A stretch of 64,000 nucleotides of DNA, taken from positions 41,982-105,981 of the forward strand of contig NZ_VIUH01000018.1 of NCBI RefSeq assembly GCF_007993865.1, in the 5' to 3' direction. The translations under genes and the position numbers were made by a program. Shown here piece after piece: positions 23,084 through 30,067 of this stretch (position 1 is its first letter; every line of letters begins with the position of its first letter). This DNA is from Pseudomonas sp. SJZ079. Lineage in GTDB: Bacteria; Pseudomonadota; Gammaproteobacteria; Pseudomonadales; Pseudomonadaceae. The notes beneath the pieces were generated by a model. The model made no database searches, was not told where the DNA came from, and saw only the letters and a list, made by a program, of their open reading frames with translations.

Positions 23084-23833
23084 TTAGCCTGCCGCACCCT
23101 CGCTCGCGGATAGCGCGGCGACAGTGTCATGGTCGCTTTGCGCGGCGCGATAGAGCACCAGTCGATAGGCACCCAGCGAGATCACCCAGCAAAATAGTGC
23201 GGTCCACAGGTTGTGGGAGAAAAAGTGCGCGCCTTGCAGCATCCGTCCAACCGAAAAGGTGGTGCCTAACGCCAGGGCAAACCAGAGCGCGGCCTTGGCG
23301 GTGCGCGGGCGCCGATCACGCAGCACGAAGAACAGCGCGAACAGCGCGAAGCCTGCGGCGGCATGGCCGCCCGGCCAGCAACGTCCTGGCTCGGCGGTAG
23401 GCGCACGCGCGCTGAGCAGCGGCGTGTAAGTCTCCTCGCCGCCAAACTGGCTCAGGCTCCATGGGCAGTGCACCCCGGTGAGGGCCTTCAGGGGCGTGAC
23501 GATACTGGTGGTCAGGCCCATCGCCAGCACCAGGTAGCCGAAGGGGCGGCGCCAGTGCTGGAGCTTCTTGCTCAGCAGGCTCAGTACGAACCCGACTATG
23601 GCCAGTACGCCAATGACGATCACCGCCTGTTTGGCGCGGTCATGCAGGATGTCTTCGAGAAACGCACTGTGCCGGCCGATAAAGCCGCTCTGCTGGTCGT
23701 AGGCCCAGTTGGCGATGGTGAAATCCAGGGTCGTCGGGTCTGCCAGCAGGAGCAATAGCATCACGCCAAGCGGAATGCCGAAGCCCAAATAGAAGTTGAA
23801 CGGCCGCGAGGCGGCTGGTGATTCGGTGTGCAT
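23084..23833 (-). CDS. PAP2-family membrane phosphatase
   Basis: A 249-aa inner-membrane phosphatase with about five or six membrane segments. PAP2 motifs are visible: TPLKALTGVHCPW, WPGGHAAAGFALF (PSGH-like) and GRMLQGAHFFSHNLW. Such enzymes dephosphorylate lipid A, undecaprenyl pyrophosphate or phosphatidate. The ATG at 23833 has AAAGGAAC upstream and was chosen over a longer open frame. It lies downstream of a small membrane ORF and a ColR-box-like site on the same strand, which suggests a ColR-controlled lipid-modifying role. The substrate is inferred only. Confidence 0.85.
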   Translation of the reverse strand: MHTESPAASRPFNFYLGFGIPLGVMLLLLLADPTTLDFTIANWAYDQQSGFIGRHSAFLEDILHDRAKQAVIVIGVLAIVGFVLSLLSKKLQHWRRPFGYLVLAMGLTTSIVTPLKALTGVHCPWSLSQFGGEETYTPLLSARAPTAEPGRCWPGGHAAAGFALFALFFVLRDRRPRTAKAALWFALALGTTFSVGRMLQGAHFFSHNLWTALFCWVISLGAYRLVLYRAAQSDHDTVAALSASEGAAG

Positions 23834-23931
23834 GGTGCTGTTCCTTTGGCTAAGCCCCGCGCGGACAGGGCGCAAGATGACTAGGATTGCTCGAAAGCGG
23901 CGGTGGTCAGCAGATCGCTCGCCGGCACGCT

Positions 23932-24207
23932 CTACGCGTGGCTGATAGCGAGCGCATTATCGTGGCGTCGCGTGGCCTTGCGCGGGCCGAGCAGCAGGTG
24001 CAGGGCCAGCGGCGACGCGGCGTAGAGGGGAAAGCCCGGGTCCTGCCACAGGCCAATGGCATCAGCCGGGATAGGCTCGCTGCCATTGGCGCGGACAGTC
24101 GCCAGGTACGCGAGCAGCACGCCCGCGTGAGTCATGCAGAACACTGCCAGCCAGGCTGGAAAAAACAGTGAAAGGTAGCGAAGCTGAGCAAAGTGGAGCG
24201 GCGACAT
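23932..24207 (-). CDS. Small hydrophobic membrane protein, unknown function
   Basis: A 91-aa ORF with a strong membrane segment (YLSLFFPAWLAVFCMTH and onward, about residues 12-36) and a second weaker one (LYAASPLALHLLLG, about 60-75). It resembles no family I can name. It is probably real: it is transcribed toward the PAP2 gene, fills the gap between PAP2 and colR, and a ColR-box-like site lies 70 bases upstream on its strand. The ribosome site is weak. It could be the counterpart of a conserved hypothetical next to colR in PAO1. Confidence 0.6.
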   Translation of the reverse strand: MSPLHFAQLRYLSLFFPAWLAVFCMTHAGVLLAYLATVRANGSEPIPADAIGLWQDPGFPLYAASPLALHLLLGPRKATRRHDNALAISHA

Positions 24208-24276
24208 CGTATGATCCAGCTCGGGTGAGTGCGCCGCAGTCTGTTGGTGTGGGCGTGAGCCGTACGTAAAAACAGC

Positions 24277-24292
24277 GTGAAAAAAACGTCAA
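24277..24292 (-). promoter_or_regulatory. ColR-box-like site upstream of the small membrane ORF and PAP2 gene
   Basis: Read on the minus strand the site is TTGACGTTTTTTTCAC. The ColR consensus I remember from P. putida work is (T/C)(T/C)NA(C/G)NN(T/C)TTTTTCAC, and all defined positions match. It lies in the divergent gap between colR and the small membrane ORF and points toward the latter. Confidence 0.6.
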
Positions 24293-24329
24293 AGTTGCAA
24301 CCAGCCGTGGTCTGAAGGGGTAGCCGAAC

Positions 24330-25013
24330 ATGCGTATTCTTGTGGTGGAAGACAACCGGGACATTCTCGCCAATGTCCTCGACTACCTGTCTCTGAAGGG
24401 CTACAGCGTCGACTGTGCGCAGGATGGGTTGAGCGGTCTGCACCTGGCAGCGACCGAACATTACGACCTGATAGTGCTGGATATCATGCTGCCGGGCATG
24501 GACGGTTATCAGTTGTGCAAACGTCTGCGCGAGGATGCTCGACGCGATACGCCGATCATCATGTTGACCGCCCGCGACGCGCTGGATGATCGTCTGCAAG
24601 GATTGAACGCCGGGGCCGACGATTACTTGCTCAAGCCATTCGCGCTGTCCGAGCTGGTGGCGCGCATCGAGGCTGTCCTGCGGCGCAGCCTGGGCAGTCG
24701 TAAGCGCCAGCTGCAGGTCGGCGAGCTGCTTTACGACCTCGATACCCTGCATGTCAGCCGCGCGGGCCAAGCGCTCAAGCTCAATCCGCTGGGGCTCAAA
24801 CTGCTCGCGGTGTTGATGCAGAAAAGCCCCGCGGTAATCCGCCGTGAAGCACTGGAAGAGGCCTTGTGGGGCGACGATTGCCCGGACAGCGATAGCTTGC
24901 GCAGCCACATCCACCAACTGCGCCAGGTGCTGGACAAACCGTTCGCCAAGCCGCTGCTGCATACCGTGCACGGTATCGGCTATCGCCTGGCGGAGTCCGT
25001 CGATGGACTTTAA
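24330..25013 (+). CDS. colR: Two-component response regulator ColR (OmpR family)
   Basis: A 227-aa regulator. The receiver domain (about 1-120) carries VVEDNRDI, the phospho-acceptor in LIVLDIMLPGMDG (D51) and the LKPF lysine. The C-terminal winged-helix (about 130-225) is of OmpR/PhoB type. The pairing with ColS, and warA, an LPS kinase and dgkA downstream, identify it as ColR, which answers excess zinc, iron and other metals and keeps the membrane intact. It overlaps colS by 11 bases. Confidence 0.9.
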   Translation: MRILVVEDNRDILANVLDYLSLKGYSVDCAQDGLSGLHLAATEHYDLIVLDIMLPGMDGYQLCKRLREDARRDTPIIMLTARDALDDRLQGLNAGADDYLLKPFALSELVARIEAVLRRSLGSRKRQLQVGELLYDLDTLHVSRAGQALKLNPLGLKLLAVLMQKSPAVIRREALEEALWGDDCPDSDSLRSHIHQLRQVLDKPFAKPLLHTVHGIGYRLAESVDGL

Positions 25014-26271
25014 GCAGCCGCTACGCTGGCGCATCGTCATCGCCTTCGTGCTGATGACCCTGGCCGTCAGCGGGGTACTCTCCTTGAGTATCGTTGCCAG
25101 CGTGCATTTCGTTGAGGAACACCTGGTCTCCCAGGAGTTGGATCGCGAGCTGAGCAACGTGATCCATGAGGACCTGCAGCGCGGCCAGCGTCCCAGGGTG
25201 GACTCCAGCACCCGGTTCTTCGCCTCGCAGCTGGCCGAGTATGCGGTGCCGCAGCAGTTTGCCCAAGTCAGAAACGGGTTTTCCGAGGTGGTCGAGGGCG
25301 ATCAGGCGTTCTACGCCTTCAAGCGCACTGAGAACGGCCAGGTGTTTATGCTGGTGCAAGAGCAGCATGAATTCGAGGCGCGTGAGCGGGTGCTGTTCGA
25401 TGTCGTACTGGCCGGCTTTTTACTGAGTGTGGTGGCTGCCTGGGGGCTCGGCTGGTTGCTGGCACGGCGAGTGATGGCGCCGGTGATCCGCCTGGCCAGT
25501 CAGGTGCGTCATCGCGATCAGCTGCATGCCCTGGCGCCGGCCCTGGCGCCGGATTATCCGGATGATGAAGTCGGCCACCTGGCGGGCGCCTTCGACGGTA
25601 CGCTGGGCCAGCTACGGCAAACCCTGGAGCGTGAGCGGCTGTTCACCAGTGACGTCAGTCACGAGCTGCGTACCCCGCTGATGATCATCGCCAGCTCCTG
25701 CGAGCTGCTGGCCGAAGCACAGGGCCTTGGGCCACGGCCGCGCGAGCAGGTGCAACGCATCAGGCGTGCGGCGGAAGAAATGAGTGAGCTGGTGCAGACC
25801 TTTCTGATGCTGGCCCGCGCCAAGCCGGAAGAGTCGAGGCAGGGCGGCAGCGCCTCTCTGGCCGAGGTGGCGGACGAGCAGAGCAGGCGCTGGGCGCCGC
25901 TGATCGAGGAGAAAGGCCTGCAGTTCCAGCTGATCGAGCAGGGCGCCGATAGTGCGCAGTACAACCTCACGTTTTTGCGCACGGTCATGTCCAACTTGCT
26001 GCGTAATGCCCTGCATTACACCGAGCAGGGGGGCGTACGGCTGATTCTCGAGACCGGTGGCTTTCGTGTGGAAGACAGTGGTGTCGGTATTCCCCTGGAT
26101 CAGCACGAACAGATGTTTCAGCCCTTCGTCCGGGGCGCCGAGGAGCGTGGTGAGGGGTTGGGCTTAGGCCTGTCCCTGGTCAAGCGGATCTGCACCCATC
26201 AGGGGTGGGCGGTGCGGGTCAGTGACCTGCCACCGCAGGGCAGTCGCTTCGAGGTCAGTTTGCAGGGCTGA
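25003..26271 (+). CDS. colS: Sensor histidine kinase ColS
   Basis: A 422-aa inner-membrane kinase. Two membrane segments (about 10-34 and 130-152) bracket a short periplasmic domain with acidic clusters, including EQHE at about 120-123. ExxE-type motifs bind iron and zinc in P. putida ColS. HAMP-like, HisKA (FTSDVSHELRTPLMI) and HATPase domains (VEDSGVGIPL, GEGLGLGLSLVKRI) follow. The ATG at 25003 overlaps colR by 11 bases and gives the usual length; the open frame upstream is not used. Confidence 0.9.
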   Translation: MDFKQPLRWRIVIAFVLMTLAVSGVLSLSIVASVHFVEEHLVSQELDRELSNVIHEDLQRGQRPRVDSSTRFFASQLAEYAVPQQFAQVRNGFSEVVEGDQAFYAFKRTENGQVFMLVQEQHEFEARERVLFDVVLAGFLLSVVAAWGLGWLLARRVMAPVIRLASQVRHRDQLHALAPALAPDYPDDEVGHLAGAFDGTLGQLRQTLERERLFTSDVSHELRTPLMIIASSCELLAEAQGLGPRPREQVQRIRRAAEEMSELVQTFLMLARAKPEESRQGGSASLAEVADEQSRRWAPLIEEKGLQFQLIEQGADSAQYNLTFLRTVMSNLLRNALHYTEQGGVRLILETGGFRVEDSGVGIPLDQHEQMFQPFVRGAEERGEGLGLGLSLVKRICTHQGWAVRVSDLPPQGSRFEVSLQG

Positions 26272-26272
26272 G

Positions 26273-26288
26273 TTCACGTATTTTTCAC
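26273..26288 (+). promoter_or_regulatory. ColR-box-like site upstream of warA
   Basis: TTCACGTATTTTTCAC matches the remembered ColR consensus (T/C)(T/C)NA(C/G)NN(T/C)TTTTTCAC at all but one defined position. It starts two bases after the colS stop codon and points toward the warA gene, where ColR sites are known in P. putida. Confidence 0.65.
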
Positions 26289-26361
26289 ATGCTTTTGACA
26301 GTGGCTTTATGGGCGCGACGATAGCCTGACGACCATGGATTCCCTATCGGAGCAGGTTGTA

Positions 26362-27051
26362 ATGTCGACCAACAAGCCCATTGAGCTTGAGTTTTCGCGC
26401 AAATATGACCGCGAGCATGCCCAGCAGTATTTGCACAAGCATCAGGACGGTTTGGCGCGGCGGTTGTCCCATTGGCGTGACGTGCAGCTGGCCCGACGGG
26501 CTCTGAAACGGGCAGGCGAGCCCAATCTGGTGCTTGACCTGCCCTGCGGCGCCGGGCGTTTCTGGCCGCTGTTGGCCGAACGGCCGAACCGGGTGATCCT
26601 CGCCGCGGACAATTCGCGCGACATGCTGACCATTGCCATGACCAGGCAACCTGCGGATGTCGTGGCCCGGGTGAAGACGTTCCAAACCTCGGCCTTCGCT
26701 ATCGACCTGACGGAAAATGCGGTCGACAGCATCTTCTGCATGCGTCTGCTGCACCATATCGCCGATCCCGAATATCGCCTGGCCATGCTGCGCGAGTTTT
26801 ACCGGGTGACGCGCGATACGCTGATTGTGTCCTTGTGGGTCGACGGCAATTTCAAGGCCTGGAAACGTCGGCGCCTGGAGGCCCGGCGGGCAGCCGCGAG
26901 GGGCGCGGCGGAGAACCAGAACCGCTTCATCATTGCTAGGGACGTCATCGAAACCGAGTTCAAACAGGTGGGTTTCGAGATTCTCAGTCGCCACGATTTT
27001 TTGCCGGGTTACGCTATGTGGCGGGTCTATGTACTGCGCAAGAGAGGTTGA
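26362..27051 (+). CDS. warA: SAM-dependent methyltransferase WarA-like
   Basis: A 229-aa class I methyltransferase. The SAM-binding motif I is VLDLPCGAGRFWPLLA (about residues 53-68), followed by ILAADNSRDML and the post-motif FCMRLLHHIAD. P. aeruginosa WarA (PA4379) modifies LPS O-antigen together with a neighbouring kinase. The ATG at 26362 gives MSTNKPIELEFSRKYD; an in-frame ATG nine codons earlier is possible. It directly follows colS and the ColR-box-like site, and precedes the LPS kinase by 2 bases. Confidence 0.82.
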   Translation: MSTNKPIELEFSRKYDREHAQQYLHKHQDGLARRLSHWRDVQLARRALKRAGEPNLVLDLPCGAGRFWPLLAERPNRVILAADNSRDMLTIAMTRQPADVVARVKTFQTSAFAIDLTENAVDSIFCMRLLHHIADPEYRLAMLREFYRVTRDTLIVSLWVDGNFKAWKRRRLEARRAAARGAAENQNRFIIARDVIETEFKQVGFEILSRHDFLPGYAMWRVYVLRKRG

Positions 27052-27053
27052 AC

Positions 27054-27779
27054 ATGGGCAGTCTGATCGCGGCAAGGCAGGGCGAGCACAGCCCGACGAC
27101 GTTCGAGCGCTGGTGGCAAACCCGGGGCGAGTGGGTCGAGGCACCTAATCAACGTCGTGCGGGCGAGAGCGGTGTGCAGAGGGTGCGCGATAAAAACCAC
27201 AAGCTGCTGTATATCAAGCGCCAGGTCGGGCATCTCTATCGCTCCTGGCGCCACCCCTTGGGACGACCCACGGTGTTGCGTGAGCTGCATGCGCTGCAGG
27301 CCCTGAGCAAGCTCGGTATCCGCGTCCCGCACCTGGTTTATTGCGGTGCGCAAAAGGAGGCCGGGCAATGGCGGGCACTGTTGGTCACCGAAGCACTGGA
27401 GGGGTTCGTCAATCTGGATCAGTGGTATGCCAGCGGCGAGCCGCAACGCGATGGCGGTGAGCTCAATCGGGATATGTTGCAACAGCTGTCGATCATGCTC
27501 AGTCGCCTGCATCGGGCCGCCTGGCAGCATGGTTGCCTGTACTCCAAGCACATCTTTATCAAGCGCCACCAGACAGCGGACGGCGACTGGGCTGAGGTGG
27601 CGTTGCTCGATTTGGAGAAGAGTCGTCGTCGGCTGCTCACTGCCACGGCATCGCAGCAGGACTTGCAGCAGTTGTATCGCCACAAAGGGGCGATGCCCGA
27701 GGGCGACTGGCAATTGTTGATAAACGCGTACAACTGTTATATCCGGGCCGTGGAGCCATACCGCCATGATGAACTCTGA
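27054..27779 (+). CDS. inaA: Lipopolysaccharide kinase InaA/WarB family
   Basis: A 241-aa protein of the Kdo/WaaP-type kinase family. The N-lobe lysine is in LLYIKRQVG. The catalytic loop equivalent is LHRAAWQHGCLYSKHIFIK, and the metal-binding DFG equivalent is LLDLEKS. Such kinases phosphorylate LPS core sugars at the inner membrane. It starts 2 bases after warA and overlaps dgkA by 14 bases, so it belongs to the same ColR-linked operon. The exact acceptor sugar is unknown. A decayed relative lies at 35738-36300. Confidence 0.82.
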   Translation: MGSLIAARQGEHSPTTFERWWQTRGEWVEAPNQRRAGESGVQRVRDKNHKLLYIKRQVGHLYRSWRHPLGRPTVLRELHALQALSKLGIRVPHLVYCGAQKEAGQWRALLVTEALEGFVNLDQWYASGEPQRDGGELNRDMLQQLSIMLSRLHRAAWQHGCLYSKHIFIKRHQTADGDWAEVALLDLEKSRRRLLTATASQQDLQQLYRHKGAMPEGDWQLLINAYNCYIRAVEPYRHDEL

Positions 27780-28164
27780 ACCACTGACCATGCCGCTTGA
27801 GGCTAGCGCGTTAAAAGGTAAAAGCGGTTGGCGACGCATCCTCAATGCTGCCAGTTACTCGTGGGCGGGCCTGCAGGCTGCGTTTCGTGGCGAGGCGGCC
27901 TTTCGTCAGCTGGTGGCGTTGAACATGCTGCTGGTTCCGCTGGCGTTCAGTCTGGATGTCAGCCGGGCCGAGCGCGCGCTAATGATCGCGGTCTGCCTGC
28001 TGGCGCTGATTGTCGAACTGCTCAACTCGGCGATCGAAGCCACGGTCGACCGTATTTCGCTGGCGCTGCACCCGTTGTCGAAGCAGGCGAAGGATCAGGG
28101 CAGTGCGGCACAGCTGGTCGCGTTGCTGTTGATTGGCCTGGTCTGGGCGGTGATTCTGCTCTAG
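27766..28164 (+). CDS. dgkA: Diacylglycerol kinase DgkA
   Basis: A 132-aa trimeric-type inner-membrane kinase that recycles diacylglycerol to phosphatidate. Three membrane segments surround the signature LIVELLNSAIEATVDRI (the E...N...E active-site helix). The N-terminus is about ten residues longer than in E. coli. It overlaps the LPS kinase by 14 bases, suggesting that diacylglycerol released by envelope modification is recycled in the same operon. Its TAG stop is the flanking TA plus first G of the MITE-like element that begins here. Confidence 0.92.
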   Translation: MMNSEPLTMPLEASALKGKSGWRRILNAASYSWAGLQAAFRGEAAFRQLVALNMLLVPLAFSLDVSRAERALMIAVCLLALIVELLNSAIEATVDRISLALHPLSKQAKDQGSAAQLVALLLIGLVWAVILL

Positions 28165-28430
28165 GGTCTGTTGCCGTTTCATTGCGAGCCGCGTTGCCGC
28201 GAGAAATGGCCCCCGATTAGGCGCAGGACGCAGGTAATGGTCATTCCCTTGCCAAGTCCTGCAACAACAGCGGGGGCCATTTCCCGCGCAACCCGAAGGG
28301 CCGGGCCTGTTTTTGCGCGATGCGGCGTTTCTCGTCGCTCATTTGGAACAACCAAACCGCGCTCCTCGTGCCTTGCCTCGCGCAAAAACAGGCTACGGCG
28401 CGGCCGCGAATGAAACGGCAACAGACCCTA
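28162..28430. mobile_element. MITE-like non-coding element with 22-bp perfect terminal inverted repeats
   Basis: Positions 28162-28183 and 28409-28430 are perfect inverted repeats (outer end TAGGGTCTGTTGCCGTTT), and similarity continues to 32 bp. The outermost TA on both sides could be a TA target duplication, with termini GGGTCTG. Inside are two more inverted pairs: 28193-28215 with 28271-28292 (core GAAATGGCCCCCG), and 28305-28320 with 28378-28393 (perfect GCCTGTTTTTGCGCGA). No open frame of note lies within. The size, TIRs and TA flanks suggest a MITE mobilised by an IS630/Tc1-type or similar transposase. The family name is unknown to me. Confidence 0.75.
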
Positions 28431-28541
28431 GCTGCGATCTCTGCGTAGGCTGTTCATCCGGGGGGCAGGTGCGCTGCACCTTTGACGACAGCAATGTGGC
28501 TGCGGCCTAATGGGCGCTCGCCGTGTCCATCGAGTGTCGTC

Positions 28542-29435
28542 ATGTCCGTGCAGGCCCGTTCCCCGTCCAATATGCGACCGAGTACTCTGCATCTGCCGCC
28601 AGGCCAGTGGACTACCGTGCTCGATTGCCTGGCCGCGCATTTTCCGGCAATCGGCCGCGAGGTGTGGCTGCAGCGTATGACGCGCGGCAAGGTACTGGAT
28701 GCCGACGGCGTGCCGCTTGGACCGCAGCATGTCTATAGGGCCGGGCTGCGCGTGCACTATTTTCGCGAAGTGGCGGCGGAGACTCCGATTCCCTTCGTCG
28801 AATCGATCCTGCATGTCGACGAGCATCTGCTGGTGGCCGACAAACCGCATTTCTTGCCGGTGATGCCGGCCGGCGAATACGTCGAGCAGACCCTGCAGGC
28901 GCGCCTGGTCAAGCGCCTGGGCAATGCCGATCTGGTGCCGCTGCACCGTATCGACCGGCATACCGCCGGCCTGGTGCTGTTCTCGACCAACCCACAGAGC
29001 CGCGGCCAGTATCAGGCGCTGTTTCGTCAACGGCAGATGGTCAAACGCTACGAAGCCCTGGCGCCGGCCCTGCCGGGGGTCGAGTTCCCATTGCTGCGGG
29101 CCACGCGGCTGGTCGCGGGCGAGCCGTTCTTCCGCATGCAGGAGGCCGCGGGCGAGGCGAACACGGAAACCCGCATCGAGGTCGCCGAGCGGCTCGGCGA
29201 GCTGTGGCGCTATGCGCTGTACCCGGTCACCGGCAAGAAGCATCAATTGCGCGTGCACCTGGCCGCCCTGGGGGCGCCGATCTGCAACGATCCGTTCTAT
29301 CCCGAGGTCAGCGACGCGGCGGACGCCGTGGACGATTACACCCGGCCGCTCAAGCTGCTGGCCCAGGCGTTGGCGTTTAGCGACCCGCTGAGTGGCGAGC
29401 AACGGCGCTTCGAGAGTCGCCTGAGTCTGCTCTGA
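28542..29435 (+). CDS. RluA-family pseudouridine synthase
   Basis: A 297-aa RNA pseudouridine synthase. The catalytic aspartate lies in VPLHRIDRHTAGLVLFS (HRIDxxTSG-type signature), preceded by LLVADKPHFLPVMPAG and followed by TGKKHQLRVHLA. It modifies a uridine in rRNA or tRNA; the target is not predictable. The ATG at 28542 gives MSVQARSPS; the frame upstream is open for 20 codons. It begins about 110 bases after the MITE-like element, which may have separated it from upstream signals. Confidence 0.88.
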   Translation: MSVQARSPSNMRPSTLHLPPGQWTTVLDCLAAHFPAIGREVWLQRMTRGKVLDADGVPLGPQHVYRAGLRVHYFREVAAETPIPFVESILHVDEHLLVADKPHFLPVMPAGEYVEQTLQARLVKRLGNADLVPLHRIDRHTAGLVLFSTNPQSRGQYQALFRQRQMVKRYEALAPALPGVEFPLLRATRLVAGEPFFRMQEAAGEANTETRIEVAERLGELWRYALYPVTGKKHQLRVHLAALGAPICNDPFYPEVSDAADAVDDYTRPLKLLAQALAFSDPLSGEQRRFESRLSLL

Positions 29436-29483
29436 GCGTTTCGCTGGGACGCCGGGCGGCGAACTTTTACACGCGCCTCGAGG

Positions 29484-30065
29484 CTAACCCGGCTGTTTCG
29501 GCGCCGCCTGCCAGAGCACTTCGGCGATCTGCTGGCGGCGGGCGATCAGGCGTGCGGCGACGAACAGCAGATCGGACAGCCGGTTGACGTAGGCCAGTCC
29601 GACGGCGCGGATAGGCTCCGCGGCATTCAGCTGCTGGCAACGCCGTTCCGCTGTGCGTGCCAGGCTTCGGCATACATGGGCTTGGGCAATCAGGCGGGAG
29701 CCGCCGGGCAGGATGAAGTTTTCCAGCGGGCCGAGCTCTTCGTTCCACCGATCGATAGCCGCCTCCAGGCGTTCGACTTCATCCTCATGCAGCGCCTGGT
29801 AGTCCGGCATCGCCAGCTCGCCACCGAGGTCGAACAGGCGATGCTGACAGGGTGCGAGCACCTCGCTGATTTCGCTCAGCGCGGGCTGCTGCAACGCCTG
29901 CACAGCCAGCTCGGCCAATAGCAGGCCGAGCTGGCTGTTCAGCGTGTCGACTTCGCCCATGGCCTCCACGCGCGGATGATCCTTGCTGACCCGCCGACCA
30001 TCGGCCAAGCCGGTTTCACCCTTGTCGCCGGTGCGCGTGTAGATCTTTGACAGTCGATAACCCAT
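29484..30065 (-). CDS. Cob(I)yrinic acid a,c-diamide adenosyltransferase, PduO type
   Basis: A 193-aa ATP:cob(I)alamin adenosyltransferase. The ATP-binding N-terminus IYTRTGDKGETGLADGRRV, the FILPGGS segment and the C-terminal RAVGLAYVNRLSDLLFVAAR helix are typical of the PduO family. It makes adenosylcobalamin. The ATG at 30065 (MGYRLSKIYT) was chosen over a longer frame. It lies two bases after the sensor kinase stop on the same strand, so the pair is likely co-transcribed although no functional link is evident. Confidence 0.92.
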   Translation of the reverse strand: MGYRLSKIYTRTGDKGETGLADGRRVSKDHPRVEAMGEVDTLNSQLGLLLAELAVQALQQPALSEISEVLAPCQHRLFDLGGELAMPDYQALHEDEVERLEAAIDRWNEELGPLENFILPGGSRLIAQAHVCRSLARTAERRCQQLNAAEPIRAVGLAYVNRLSDLLFVAARLIARRQQIAEVLWQAAPKQPG

Positions 30066-30067
30066 AT

